Source of the DNA: Deltaproteobacteria bacterium
Lineage (GTDB): Bacteria > Desulfobacterota > Desulfobacteria > Desulfobacterales > UBA5852
Reading direction: 5' to 3'
NCBI GenBank assembly: GCA_020444045.1
Contig: JAHLLS010000001.1
Span: forward strand, 186,001-250,000
DNA: 64,000 nucleotides
The translations under genes and the position numbers were made by a program. Position 1 is the first letter of the stretch, and the number at the start of each line of letters is the position of its first letter. The notes beneath the pieces are model-generated. The model worked only from the letters and a program-made list of their open reading frames with translations, ran no database searches and was not told the origin of the DNA. Shown one piece after another: positions 37,743-46,857 of the stretch.

Positions 37743-38294
37743 ATGACAACGTCTTCGACCCCGCCGACCGTGACGGACTATCTCACCGGCAACCGTATTC
37801 CCGATGTGGGCGCAGAAAGCCACCGGCAGGCCGTGCTCCGGTTCCTGGTGGAAGAGAAGGGCTATGCCCGCGAGGCCCTGTGGGTGGATGCCCCGATCCA
37901 TGTGATGATTGCCGACACACCCTATCATGCCAAGATCGATTTGATCGTGAAAGCCGGTGAGCCGCTGGCGCCCTGTATGGCATTTAAATGTTGTGCCGGA
38001 TCGTTGGGGTCGCGGGAAAGAGAAATCCTGGCCGCCGCCCGTATTTTCGACGCCACCCCGATCCCTTGGTGCGTCGTTTCAGACGGCCGGGACGCCATCG
38101 TTCTGGAGACGGCCACGGGCCAAGCCGTGGCCCAGGGTCTGGCCGCGCTGCCGTCGCCGCTGGAAGCGGCCCGGCAACTTGCCGACGCCCCCTCCGCCCC
38201 TTATCCAAAGGAACGTGTCGAGCGCGAGAAACTGATCTTTCGGACCTACGATAAGGACAATGTCAATATCATCCGCCCCGGGGACAAGACCTAA
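37743..38294 (+). CDS. HSDR_N-type (PD-(D/E)XK-like) protein, probably non-catalytic
   Basis: A 183-residue protein resembling the type I restriction R-subunit N-terminal domain family (HSDR_N_2): EEKGYAREALWVDAPI, then YHAKIDLIVKAG and PCMAFKCCAGSLGSREREIL. In nucleases of this fold the last block reads E-x-K; here it is A-F-K, so the acidic residue is missing and cleavage is doubtful. It has no restriction genes around it. AGAGGA precedes the ATG. It is the last plus-strand gene before the convergent zinc-ribbon gene. The function is unknown. Confidence 0.72.
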   Translation: MTTSSTPPTVTDYLTGNRIPDVGAESHRQAVLRFLVEEKGYAREALWVDAPIHVMIADTPYHAKIDLIVKAGEPLAPCMAFKCCAGSLGSREREILAAARIFDATPIPWCVVSDGRDAIVLETATGQAVAQGLAALPSPLEAARQLADAPSAPYPKERVEREKLIFRTYDKDNVNIIRPGDKT

Positions 38295-38334
38295 AAAAAC
38301 CGATCCGGAAAATAACACGCTATCCGAATCGGTT
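38293..38334 (-). terminator. Intrinsic terminator for the zinc-ribbon gene
   Basis: The stem AACCGAT-C-CGGA (38298-38309) pairs with TCCG-A-ATCGGTT (38323-38334) with one mismatch. Read on the minus strand, it is followed by seven T residues (complement of 38293-38299). It lies 48 bases past the stop of the minus gene. Confidence 0.7.
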
Positions 38335-38381
38335 GAATGCAACGGTATCCAAACGTATGGATGTCAGGTCATGCGCGTTGC

Positions 38382-39059
38382 TTAAACGCCTGCCACATCT
38401 TTACCGCAATGCTTGCAGGTCTTCGCCCGCTGTTTGATGATTTCCGCACAAAATGGGCACTCCCGGGTAAAAAAGCGCGCATGGATCTTAGTGACACTTT
38501 CATCCACTTTTTTCTGGATGAGATCGTTGCCCACCTTGAAACTACGCAACGGCTCGATGAGCTCGAGCTCACCCACATCACCCAACATTTCCGCGGCCTT
38601 CATGCGCACCCGGGCGGGCTCGGCCGGATCCAGCAAAAGCCTCAAAATAGCGGGTCCGTCCTTTTCCACGAAGCAAGTCGCCAAGATGTTGAATCCTTTC
38701 TTGGTGGCCTCTTTGAGCGCCTCCTGCTGGGCGATCACCTGGTCGTCGATCATCTGCCCGGTGCCGCCGTGCGGGCTGAAGACCGGCATGAACTCAAAAA
38801 CCGTGGTGCCCGGGTAATTCATGCAGCGGTATGAGGCGCGATGGGCATAATTTTCTTCCATGTGTTTCCAGCCATTCACATAGGCGGGGCATTCCTCGTT
38901 GAAACAGACAAAAAGAAAGGGCTCGCCCCACCCCAGCCCATCGCTGAAATTGATGGGCGGCACCTCCCACAGGCTCATTTCAAGGTCACAATGGGGGCAC
39001 TTGGGTTTTGTCATTTGCATCACGCGCTCAAGTACTTGCTCGCGGGTTTCGTAAGCCAT
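38382..39059 (-). CDS. Protein with N- and C-terminal zinc-binding motifs and HEAT-like middle
   Basis: A 225-residue protein of unknown role. An N-terminal CPHCDLEMS with CFNEECP may bind one zinc. The middle (ILRLLLDPAEPARVRMKAAE, MLGDVGELELIEPLRS) has HEAT-repeat character. The C-terminus is a zinc ribbon, CPFCAEIIKQRAKTCKHCG. GGAGGA stands 7 bases before the ATG. It is divergent from the IMPase-family gene. Similar architectures are common in Desulfobacterota, but no function is known to me. Confidence 0.78.
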   Translation of the reverse strand: MAYETREQVLERVMQMTKPKCPHCDLEMSLWEVPPINFSDGLGWGEPFLFVCFNEECPAYVNGWKHMEENYAHRASYRCMNYPGTTVFEFMPVFSPHGGTGQMIDDQVIAQQEALKEATKKGFNILATCFVEKDGPAILRLLLDPAEPARVRMKAAEMLGDVGELELIEPLRSFKVGNDLIQKKVDESVTKIHARFFTRECPFCAEIIKQRAKTCKHCGKDVAGV

Positions 39060-39283
39060 CCGTTTATCCTCCGATTGATTATCGCTCGAGTTGCAAAATT
39101 GGGTACTATCAACCAGTTTATTTGAAAGGTCAAGCTAAAGCTGAATTGGTTGATGTCAAACGATATTCCGACCACCACTGTCAAACAGCGCCCCGTCTAT
39201 CGTGCTTGATCACGGGCCGGCAATATATTATGGTGAACCTCTGCGATAGACAGCCTGCCGACCATCAACCGAGGAGGAAACGC

Positions 39284-40081
39284 TTGGACAAGGACTACGT
39301 GCCCATCGAAGATCTGCAGTCGTTCGCCATTGACTTTATCAAGAAAGCCGGAGAGGAGGCGCTCGAATTCTACGGCCGCGGTGCGCCCCAGGTTAAATTT
39401 GACGAAACCCTCATTACACGCACCGAACTGCAGTTGAACCGGCTTTTCCAGAAAGCGCTCCAGGCACGATTCCCCGAACACCATTGCTTTGACGGTCAAA
39501 ATCCGGACGAAGCCTACACCCACGATGCCAAGCGCTATGTCTGGATCTTCGATCCCCTGGACGGCATGTCCAATTTTATGGCCGGCATCCCGGTCTGGGG
39601 GATGTCCATCGCCCTTCTGGACAACAAATGGCCGGTGCTCGGCGCCTTTTTCATGCCGGCCACCGGTGATTTATTCCATGCCGTGGCGGGGCAGAAGGCC
39701 TTCCGGGGGACGCAGACCATTCAGGTCTCCCCCCAGGAGAGCATCAACGATGAAAGCGTCCTGCTGACCTATTCGCGCTTTCACCAGCACTACGAAAATG
39801 GATTCCCCGGCAAGCAGCTCAACCTCGGGTGCACCTCCGCCCATATTTGTTATGTCGCCACGGGGTGTGCGGAGGCCGCCCTCATCGCAAATGAATCCTA
39901 CCAGGATCTGGCCGCCGTGCGGGTTATTCTGGAAGCGGCCGGCGGCCATTTCATGCGGCTGGACGGCACGAAATTTCTCATTGCCGAGTTTCTGGAAGGC
40001 CAGACGGCCGGTATCCACCTGCTGGCATTGCCAACAACACTTTTCGCCCAGGTCAACCGCTGCCTGAAAACTATCCTCTGA
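39284..40081 (+). CDS. Inositol monophosphatase-family phosphatase
   Basis: A 265-residue protein of the FIG superfamily (inositol monophosphatase/fructose-1,6-bisphosphatase/CysQ). The metal site WIFDPLDGMSNFMAGIPVWG and the late motif QDLAAVRVILEAAGGHF are clear. The usual GEE glutamate pair region is altered (HHCFDGQNPDE). The start is a TTG at 39284, chosen because the strong GAGGAGG site lies 6 bases upstream; frames reaching further back run into the divergent gene. The substrate is unknown (inositol phosphate, PAP or a sugar phosphate). Confidence 0.83.
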   Translation: MDKDYVPIEDLQSFAIDFIKKAGEEALEFYGRGAPQVKFDETLITRTELQLNRLFQKALQARFPEHHCFDGQNPDEAYTHDAKRYVWIFDPLDGMSNFMAGIPVWGMSIALLDNKWPVLGAFFMPATGDLFHAVAGQKAFRGTQTIQVSPQESINDESVLLTYSRFHQHYENGFPGKQLNLGCTSAHICYVATGCAEAALIANESYQDLAAVRVILEAAGGHFMRLDGTKFLIAEFLEGQTAGIHLLALPTTLFAQVNRCLKTIL

Positions 40082-40108
40082 GGGCGGCGCGGTCGTGCCG
40101 GCCGCTTG

Positions 40109-40735
40109 TCAGGGAATGTCCCGACAGCCTGTCTCCAGGGCCTCGGACACCATGTCGTTCAAAAACCGCTCCAGCTCGCGGGGCCCGAAGGTGGCCGCAA
40201 CACGCTCGCTGCGCATACGCACCGGACGCCGGTGTACGATGCCCTCCCGGACCTTGCCCACATAAACCACCATCTCCAGTTCCATCACCATGCGGGTGTG
40301 CATCAACCGTTTTTCGGCATCACACCGTAGCTGCTGGATGTCGCCCCCGACAAAGACATCGAAGGCATCCGACAGGGCCAGCATCTGCTCCGGTGAATAG
40401 TCCCAACCGTTCAAAACACCCGGAGTGCCGCCCTTTTGACGAATGAGTTCGCCAGCCATACGGGTCACTGAACGGGCCATGTCGTCCGGGCTGGCGACAT
40501 ACCGTTCACGCTCTCCGCGCCCCAGCTCGCGGTAGCCGATCACATAGCGATCCCCTTCGGTGCGCTGGTCGCGAAAGGCCTGAATCCCCACCGTCACCGG
40601 CTGTTCGACCGCAAGCCCCGCATGGCCGCTGTAACCCATTGTTACCGGGTGGGTGATCGGTGTCGCGCACGCCCCCAGTAACGCCGTCAGGGCGATCGAT
40701 AACGCCCATACGGCTGTCCATCGTTGTTTTCGCAT
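40109..40735 (-). CDS. Putative outer-membrane lipoprotein of unknown function
   Basis: A 208-residue lipoprotein with a signal peptide (WTAVWALSIALTALLGAC, lipobox LGAC). The start at 40735 is used for the AGGAGGGGGAG site before it. The mature protein (GYSGHAGLAVEQPVTVGIQ, GGDIQQLRCDAEKRLMHTRM, and FGPRELERFLNDMVSEALE) has the look of a periplasmic beta-rich YajG-like lipoprotein, but I cannot assign a family. It ends 27 bases from the IMPase stop (convergent). Confidence 0.7.
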   Translation of the reverse strand: MRKQRWTAVWALSIALTALLGACATPITHPVTMGYSGHAGLAVEQPVTVGIQAFRDQRTEGDRYVIGYRELGRGERERYVASPDDMARSVTRMAGELIRQKGGTPGVLNGWDYSPEQMLALSDAFDVFVGGDIQQLRCDAEKRLMHTRMVMELEMVVYVGKVREGIVHRRPVRMRSERVAATFGPRELERFLNDMVSEALETGCRDIP

Positions 40736-40765
40736 CGGTTCTCCCCCTCCTGTCGTCATCGCGGA

Positions 40766-43700
40766 TCAACGGGAAGCCGCCAGCCCGCGCCCGGGTCTGC
40801 CGCTGTCGCCCGCCGGCGAGATCAGCTTAACCATTTCCGATTCCCGGTGCAACACCTCCTTCCGCGCTTCCGTCAACGAGCAAACCGGCGGCAACGGAGC
40901 GATATGGTCCACGGTCAGGGTGATCGCCCCCCAGTCCATCTCCACGCGGCCGGTCAACAGATAGGGCCGCCCCCAATCCAACATGTGGCAGAACTGATGA
41001 TAGACCGCCGGGAAAAAAGTGGTTTCAATCGTGTCTGTTTCATCTTCAAAGGTTAAAAACTCCATGGGGTCGCCCTGTTTGGTATGCACCACCTTGCCGG
41101 CGATAAACCAGCCCCCGAAATGCACCCGCCGCCCCAGCCAGCGGCCCAGGTCCTGCGCCTTGACCGTTTTCCGGGATTGCAGCAGGCCGGCGTACAGACG
41201 GATGGGATGACGATCGCACAGAAACCCCAGGACGGTGAATTCACGCCGCAGCCGTTCCAGGGCATCCTCCTCCGGCAACCCGGGCGGGGTCTTTCCTATC
41301 GGCGCCTCGAACAACGCGTCGCGCACCGGCGGTCGGTCACAGCGCCGCTGCCAGCAGGCCAGCGTCCACATCAACCCCGCCCGACCGCCCTGCCTTTCCA
41401 AGGCGTCCAGGGCGCCACAACGAATCAGGGCCTGGGCCTCGGTTTCGTCCGGTCCAACCCGGTTCAAAAAATCGGCCGCATCACGAAAGGGCTGCTGCCG
41501 GCGGGCCGCAACAATGCGGGCGGCGGTAGCCGATCCCAGCCCTTTGACGGCCTGCAGGCCCACACGCACGGTGGTCCCCCGACCAGTCCATCGCTGCCGA
41601 CTATCGGTCACATCGGGCGGTAACACCCGCAGCCCCATGCGCCGCGCCTCGGATACATACGCGAAGGTGGCATAGTAGCCGCCCTGATTGCTGATGACCG
41701 CCGCCATGAATTCAGCCGGATGGTGCACCTTGAGATAGGCGGCCTGGAAAGACACCCGGGCATATGAGGCACTGTGGGGTTTGCAAAACGAATAGCCGCT
41801 GAAGCTCATCATCATATCCCACACGGCTTCGATGATCGGGACAGAGATGCCGTTGGCCCGGGCTCCGGCCAAAAACTGTGTGCGGAAATCCTTCAGGTGA
41901 CATTCACGGTCTTTTTTGGACATCACCTTGCGCAGGCGATCCGCCTCGGCATGGGAGAACCCGGCCAGGGCAACCGCCGTCCGGGACACATCCTCCTGGT
42001 AGACCATGATCCCGAACGTTTCCGCCAGCACATCGGTCAGCAAAGGATGAATCGGATCCCAGGCCCCGCCGTGAAGGCGGCGGATATATTCCTGGATGAA
42101 TTCATTGGCCGCCGGGCGGATGATGCTGCTGTGGATCACAAGATGCGCGAAATCCCCGACCCCGGCTTTTTTCTGGAGCAGTCGCATGGCCGGGCTTTCG
42201 ATGTAGAAACAGCCCATGGTTTTGCCCTGGGCCACGGCTTCCTGGGTGGCGAAATCCTCTTCCGGTTCCCAGCGTTGCTCGTCGAGCTGGCCGCCGGACG
42301 CGCGGACGTTGGCCAAGGCATCCCGGATCACGCCCAGGCTGCGGTTGCCCAAAAGATCGATCTTGACCAGGCCGGCGTCTTCCGTGGCATCCTTTTCCCA
42401 CTGAATGATGGGCACCCCCTTGGCGGCCCGCTGCACCGGGACATAATGGTCCACCGGGGCCGGGGTGATGACGACCCCGCCCGAGTGAACGGACAGATGT
42501 CGGGGAATGCCGACAATCCGCGCGGCCTGGGCCAAAATTTCCGGCCAGGGCGCCGGAAATGTCAGCGACCGCGCTTCCGGCCGCTGGCGCACCGTCGCCA
42601 AAAGGGCCTCGGGCGGACCGTCCGTCCGCCAGTACCAGGGTAAACGGCGGGTGACACGGCCGATCTCCCCATCCGTCAATCCATAGACCCGGGCTGTTTC
42701 CCGCACCGCCATGCGGGGCTGAAACCGGATATGGGTGCACACCATGGCCGCGTGCTCCCCGTAGGTTGCCAGCACGGCCTGCTGTACGGCATCCCGTTCG
42801 TCCCAGGCAAAATCCACATCGATATCGGGCGGATCGGTTCGGCCGGGATTCAGGAAGCGCTCGAAATAGAGATTGTGCTTGACCGGACAGACGTTGGTAA
42901 TGCCCAAGCAGTAGGCCACCAGCGACGCCGCGCCCGATCCCCGCCCGCACGTGCGTGAACTGGGACGAACGATATCCCGCACCACAAGAAAATAAGTGGA
43001 AAACCCCATGCGGGCGATCACTTGCAGTTCGTGTTCCAGCCGATCCACCACGGTTTCCGGCAATTCGCGTCCGTAGCGACGCCGGGCACCGCGGTAGGCC
43101 GCCCGGCGCAAGGCGTCATCCGGGGGGAGGGGGTGACCGCCCTTCGCCGGCCAGGGCGGCATCACCAGGCCGAAGGCCGGGCCGGTAAATGTCAGTTCTT
43201 GCGCCAGGTCATGCGTCGCCGCAATCACTTCCGGGCAGGTGGCAAACCGCTGGCGGTACCTGTCGGGCGGCGCCAGCCAGGCATCAGCCGGGGCCACGTC
43301 TTGTGCCGCAAGGCGATCCAGGGCTGTTTTCCGGTCGATGGCCCGTAAAAGACGATGCGTGGCATGCTCACCCGGGTCCAGAAAAAAACTGCCCGGCGTC
43401 GCCACCACCGGGAGACGGTTGCGCCGGGCAATCTGCCGCAAGGGATGGGCCGCGGGCAGCGGGCGCCGGGGCAGCGCCGCCGCCACCCGAACACCAGCGG
43501 CATGCCAGCGTTCGAGCAGATCGGACGTCCCGGTCAGGACCACCAAGCCCTCCGCTCGATCTGGCAAGGCCGTCGCCAAGCTGAAAGCATCCGCCATGTG
43601 ACGGGCCGTCAGCAGGCGGCAGAGGTTGCCGTAGCCGGTCGCGTTGGCCACCAGGCAAACCGCCCGGCCGCGGCTCTCCGGATCGGTGACCTCGGCCCCC

Positions 43701-43882
43701 ACGATGGGGGTGAGGCCCTCACGCCGGCAGGCCGCCAGAAACGGCCACAGCCCGTAAAGGTTGTCGGTATCCGTCAGGGCCAGGCGCGTATAGCCCATGC
43801 GCCGCGCCGCGCGGCACAGCCGCCGGACGGAGGACGTCCCCCACATGAGGGAATAATGAGATCGGACGGTCAACGGCACCAT
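40766..43882 (-). CDS. dnaE2: Error-prone DNA polymerase III alpha subunit DnaE2 (ImuC)
   Basis: A 1038-residue replicative-type polymerase. A PHP domain opens the protein (TVRSHYSLMWGTSSVRRL, LALTDTDNLYG), lacking part of the usual metal-binding histidine set. The catalytic core has PPDIDVDFAWDERD with the active aspartates. A tandem helix-hairpin-helix region (VGLQAVKGLGSATAARIVAA) and a C-terminal OB fold (VHFGGWFIAGKVVHTKQGD) follow. Length and lack of the tau-binding tail fit DnaE2. The ATG at 43882 is preferred over the TTG at 43894. It forms the downstream end of the SOS cassette. Confidence 0.94.
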   Translation of the reverse strand: MVPLTVRSHYSLMWGTSSVRRLCRAARRMGYTRLALTDTDNLYGLWPFLAACRREGLTPIVGAEVTDPESRGRAVCLVANATGYGNLCRLLTARHMADAFSLATALPDRAEGLVVLTGTSDLLERWHAAGVRVAAALPRRPLPAAHPLRQIARRNRLPVVATPGSFFLDPGEHATHRLLRAIDRKTALDRLAAQDVAPADAWLAPPDRYRQRFATCPEVIAATHDLAQELTFTGPAFGLVMPPWPAKGGHPLPPDDALRRAAYRGARRRYGRELPETVVDRLEHELQVIARMGFSTYFLVVRDIVRPSSRTCGRGSGAASLVAYCLGITNVCPVKHNLYFERFLNPGRTDPPDIDVDFAWDERDAVQQAVLATYGEHAAMVCTHIRFQPRMAVRETARVYGLTDGEIGRVTRRLPWYWRTDGPPEALLATVRQRPEARSLTFPAPWPEILAQAARIVGIPRHLSVHSGGVVITPAPVDHYVPVQRAAKGVPIIQWEKDATEDAGLVKIDLLGNRSLGVIRDALANVRASGGQLDEQRWEPEEDFATQEAVAQGKTMGCFYIESPAMRLLQKKAGVGDFAHLVIHSSIIRPAANEFIQEYIRRLHGGAWDPIHPLLTDVLAETFGIMVYQEDVSRTAVALAGFSHAEADRLRKVMSKKDRECHLKDFRTQFLAGARANGISVPIIEAVWDMMMSFSGYSFCKPHSASYARVSFQAAYLKVHHPAEFMAAVISNQGGYYATFAYVSEARRMGLRVLPPDVTDSRQRWTGRGTTVRVGLQAVKGLGSATAARIVAARRQQPFRDAADFLNRVGPDETEAQALIRCGALDALERQGGRAGLMWTLACWQRRCDRPPVRDALFEAPIGKTPPGLPEEDALERLRREFTVLGFLCDRHPIRLYAGLLQSRKTVKAQDLGRWLGRRVHFGGWFIAGKVVHTKQGDPMEFLTFEDETDTIETTFFPAVYHQFCHMLDWGRPYLLTGRVEMDWGAITLTVDHIAPLPPVCSLTEARKEVLHRESEMVKLISPAGDSGRPGRGLAASR

Positions 43883-43963
43883 AGCGGCAGGCAAACCTTT
43901 TCAAAAGATAACGTTGATTTTCAGAATCGTATCCCACGCGTTTCCGGCGAAGGATTTTGGCGA

Positions 43964-44098
43964 CCTCGCAAAATGGCCAAGATCAAGGCGTGCAAATGCC
44001 GAGGAGCGAGACGTACATCAGTACGTCGCCGTGACGAGGAATACCGCCATCGCGGGGGCCGAAGGCCGCACAACGCCGATATTGGACATTTTACGACG
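43964..44098. repeat. 135-bp palindromic repeat element between the ImuB-like gene and dnaE2
   Basis: Imperfect 15-base terminal inverted repeats (43964-43978 and 44084-44098, differing at about three positions) frame an inner stem GACGTAC-ATCA-GTACGTC (44010-44027). This resembles short intergenic palindromic elements (REP/MITE-like) that I associate with Desulfobacterota genomes. The right end overlaps the ImuB-like gene's stop codon (TAA, 44091-44093). No second copy is in the window. Confidence 0.55.
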
Positions 44099-45272
44099 CC
44101 GTCGGCGCCAGGGTGCGGCCGACCTTGATCGCATCCGCCCCGAAACGCTGCCGGATCCGGTCCAGCGCCGATACCAGGCACGTTTGCCGGCGATCCGCGT
44201 CTGCCGCCGCCGGGAACAGTTCCTGTTGCGCCGGGGGAAAGGTCAGGCGGTCACACATCAGGCGCAGATGACGGATCCGTACCCGTCGCCGCCAGGCCAT
44301 ATGGAGCACGAACCGGGCCCTGTCGAACAGGGCCCGGTCGTTCGCCGTGGCCGGTCGCAGCGACCGTTGACGGGCACAGCGCAACCCGTCGGAAAAGTCC
44401 ACTGTAACAACCACCCGCCCCGCCGCCAGGGACTGCTGCCGCAACGTCTGTCCCGTTTTTTCCACCAGACCGTAAAGGGCGCCTTCCAACGCCGGCACCG
44501 CGTGGGCATCCTCCTCGAATGTGTGCGCCGTCACCACCCGGGGCGGTTGGTGACCCACGGGCCGGACCGGCGAACGGTCGATGCCCCGCACCGCTTCGAA
44601 CAGGTGGAAGGCCCGGCGGCCGAACGGCGCTTGCAGCGCATCCAGACTCAGGGCCGCGACCTGGCCCGCACACCGTAAATTGAAGCCCCCCAGCCGCACC
44701 AGATCCCGATGGTCGATGCCCGGCACCAGATGCAGGGGAACCGGCACCAGAAACTGGGCCTCATCCCCGGCCCGAACGATGGCGTCACCGTCAGGCTTCA
44801 CCAGACGGGTGGCGACTTTGGCCACAAGCTTGTTGGGCGCCACGGCCCAACCGGGTGCCAGGCTCAACTCGGCCCGGGCCTGACGACGCAGACGCCAGGC
44901 CACATCCACCGGCGGTCCGAAAAGGCGGCTGGTGCCGGTGACATCCACAAACAGGTGGCCGTCCGCCTCGCCCGGCTCGATCAACGGCGAATAGGGCAAC
45001 GCCTGCCGAACCAGGGCCTGCATCGCCTGTTCATAGCGCGACGGGTGGGGGGGCAGAATCCGCACGTCCGGGCACAACCGCACCGCCCGGCGCAAGACCA
45101 TGCCTTTCCGCACGCCGGCCTGATAGGCCTCCTCACTCATATCGTACACCACGGCACGGGAAACCCCCTCGGGCGCAATGACGACCGGGCGCTCCCGCAG
45201 GCGACGATCCATGGCGCGTTCCACCGCCACGGCGAAATCCGCTACGTTGATGTGGATGACGTGTCGCTCCAC
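44091..45272 (-). CDS. imuB: ImuB-like Y-family polymerase homologue, catalytic residues lost
   Basis: A 393-residue protein of the DinB/UmuC fold. It starts with GTG, eight bases after GGAGG, overlapping the DUF72 gene by 31 bases. Active-site acids are missing: the first motif reads HINVADFAVAVE, with Asn9 and Ala11 replacing the usual aspartates of HxDxD; the D-E of the second motif (normally DEAYLD) is Gly105-His106 in GHLFVDVTG. This matches ImuB proteins, which act as adaptors for DnaE2 rather than polymerases. HhH-like and little-finger regions (VPGIDHRDLVRLGGFN, VVVTVDFSDGLRC) are present. No C-terminal beta-clamp motif is evident to me. Confidence 0.85.
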   Translation of the reverse strand: MERHVIHINVADFAVAVERAMDRRLRERPVVIAPEGVSRAVVYDMSEEAYQAGVRKGMVLRRAVRLCPDVRILPPHPSRYEQAMQALVRQALPYSPLIEPGEADGHLFVDVTGTSRLFGPPVDVAWRLRRQARAELSLAPGWAVAPNKLVAKVATRLVKPDGDAIVRAGDEAQFLVPVPLHLVPGIDHRDLVRLGGFNLRCAGQVAALSLDALQAPFGRRAFHLFEAVRGIDRSPVRPVGHQPPRVVTAHTFEEDAHAVPALEGALYGLVEKTGQTLRQQSLAAGRVVVTVDFSDGLRCARQRSLRPATANDRALFDRARFVLHMAWRRRVRIRHLRLMCDRLTFPPAQQELFPAAADADRRQTCLVSALDRIRQRFGADAIKVGRTLAPTAS

Positions 45273-46126
45273 GATGCATCCTCCAGCAGGCCCTGCTTGG
45301 CCAACATGGCAATCAGCTGTCGGGCGTTGGCCGGCGCCTGGGCCCGGACATGGTTGTTAAAAAACACCAGGCCGCGACGGGAACGGTCGGCCATGGCAGC
45401 AATGCGCGTCTCGGCCCATTCTTTAAGTTCCGTTGCGCCGTAAGCATAATCGAACTGCTGTTGCATGTTGCCCGAGCGCCAGCCGGCCATGTTGCGACCG
45501 TGAAAACGGACATAAAAAAGATCCGGGCTGGTCACCACATCCAACGGGGGGAAAAGATACGGCAGGGCCGGCGCATCCACCGCCACCAGGGCCACCCGGC
45601 GGTTTTCCAGCTCGGCGAACACGCGGTCCGTGGCCCATGACACGTGGCGAAACTCTACCGCCAAGGGCAGACCGACAAGCTCATCCAGCAGCGCGGCCAG
45701 ATAGTGGCGGCGCGGACGCGTCCGCTCGAACGATGCCGGCAGCTGCAGCAACACCACGGCCAGCTGCCCAGCCAAGACCAACGGCGCCACACCGTCCCGG
45801 TAGCGGGCCACCTGCCCGCGCCACTGGTCATGGTCCACCTCGTGGGTCATGGTGCGCGTCAGTTTCACGGCGAAACGAAAATGCGGCGGCACCTGGCGGC
45901 GCATGCGGTCGATCGCTACGGCTTTCGGCATCTGGTACCAGGTATAGTTAAGTTCAGCAGCGGAAAACTGCTGGGCGTAAAGCGGCAACATCCGCCCCGA
46001 CCGGGTCCCGGCCGGGTAAAAACCGGCATCCACCCACTCCGGATAGGAATAGCCGCTGGTGCCTACCTGCACACGGCTGATACGAGCAGGTTCCAGTGGC
46101 GGCACGACGCTCGTACCCATCATCAC
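45242..46126 (-). CDS. DUF72 (YecE-like) TIM-barrel protein in SOS cassette
   Basis: A 294-residue protein of the DUF72 family. Typical segments are VQVGTSGYSYPEWVDAGFYP, SAAELNYTWYQMPKA, HFRFAVKLTRTMTHE, LAVEFRHVSWA and YVRFHGRNMAGW, and the final segment MADRSRRGLVFFNNHVRAQA. The biochemical role of the family is not established; the fold is a TIM barrel. Its gene lies between lexA (61-base gap) and the ImuB-like gene (31-base overlap), the position where imuA is found in canonical cassettes, so a role in damage tolerance is a reasonable inference. ATGs at 46126, 46123 and 46120 are all possible. Confidence 0.88.
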   Translation of the reverse strand: MMMGTSVVPPLEPARISRVQVGTSGYSYPEWVDAGFYPAGTRSGRMLPLYAQQFSAAELNYTWYQMPKAVAIDRMRRQVPPHFRFAVKLTRTMTHEVDHDQWRGQVARYRDGVAPLVLAGQLAVVLLQLPASFERTRPRRHYLAALLDELVGLPLAVEFRHVSWATDRVFAELENRRVALVAVDAPALPYLFPPLDVVTSPDLFYVRFHGRNMAGWRSGNMQQQFDYAYGATELKEWAETRIAAMADRSRRGLVFFNNHVRAQAPANARQLIAMLAKQGLLEDASWSDTSSTST

Positions 46127-46187
46127 CCCCCACCATTCGACGACCGTGAACGGCGTCGTGGCATTCGCCTATGCGCATCACGCCGGG

Positions 46188-46820
46188 TCATTGGACCGTC
46201 TCGGGGCCACGCTGCAGCCCGACAACCTTGCCCTGCACCAGGACTTCACCGAAGGTGTAGCGCAGCACCGGATAAGCCTTGTTTTCCGGGCGAAGTTCAA
46301 TGTGATCGGCGAACAGAAAAAACCGCTTGACCGTGGCCTCTTCCTGATGGATCAGCGCCACCACAATTTCGCCGTTAACCGCGTACTGCCGGGGTTCACA
46401 AATGGCGATATCGCCGTCCAGAATGGCCGCATCCTGCATGGAATCCCCTTTCACCCGCAAGGCAAACAAGTCGCTCCCCGGAAATAAGGCCGCATCGATC
46501 ACCACGCTGCCATCCCATTCCTCCTGCGCATACATGGGCCGCCCGGCCGTAACACGACCGATCAAGGGCACTTCCCGCCACCGTTGACCGGCGATGGTTT
46601 CCTGCGCCCGGTTCAACAACAGCAGGTTGCGGCTGTAGCGACCATCGCGCCGCACGACACCTTTCTGCTCCAGGGCCTTGAGGGTCTGGGCCACGGCCGC
46701 GTGACTGACGCCGAGATCCGCGGCGGCCTCACGCAGACTGGGTACACGCCCGTGTTGATTGATCTGCTGTTCCAAATAGTCCAGCAAACGCTGCTGTTTT
46801 ACGGTAATGTCCGATCGCAT
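46188..46820 (-). CDS. lexA: SOS repressor LexA
   Basis: A 210-residue repressor. The N-terminal winged helix (LLDYLEQQINQHGRVPSLRE, AAADLGVSHAAVAQTLKAL) binds the operator. Self-cleavage would occur at Ala92-Gly93 (GRVTAGRP), with Ser127 (KGDSM) and Lys165 (ATVKRF) as the catalytic pair. The start at 46820 follows GGAGGG by 6 bases; a longer frame to 46874 crosses the promoter. It is the first gene of the mutagenesis cassette and probably controls its own operon. A recognition helix that differs from E. coli LexA suggests a different operator. Confidence 0.93.
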   Translation of the reverse strand: MRSDITVKQQRLLDYLEQQINQHGRVPSLREAAADLGVSHAAVAQTLKALEQKGVVRRDGRYSRNLLLLNRAQETIAGQRWREVPLIGRVTAGRPMYAQEEWDGSVVIDAALFPGSDLFALRVKGDSMQDAAILDGDIAICEPRQYAVNGEIVVALIHQEEATVKRFFLFADHIELRPENKAYPVLRYTFGEVLVQGKVVGLQRGPETVQ

Positions 46821-46857
46821 GGCATTCCCTCCGGTAGATCGAGCGCTGTTGATTGAA

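Noticed and set aside
37743..38294. Restriction-modification or defence system
   Set aside because: Only a single HSDR_N-like gene without catalytic glutamate; no methylase, specificity subunit or helicase partner nearby.
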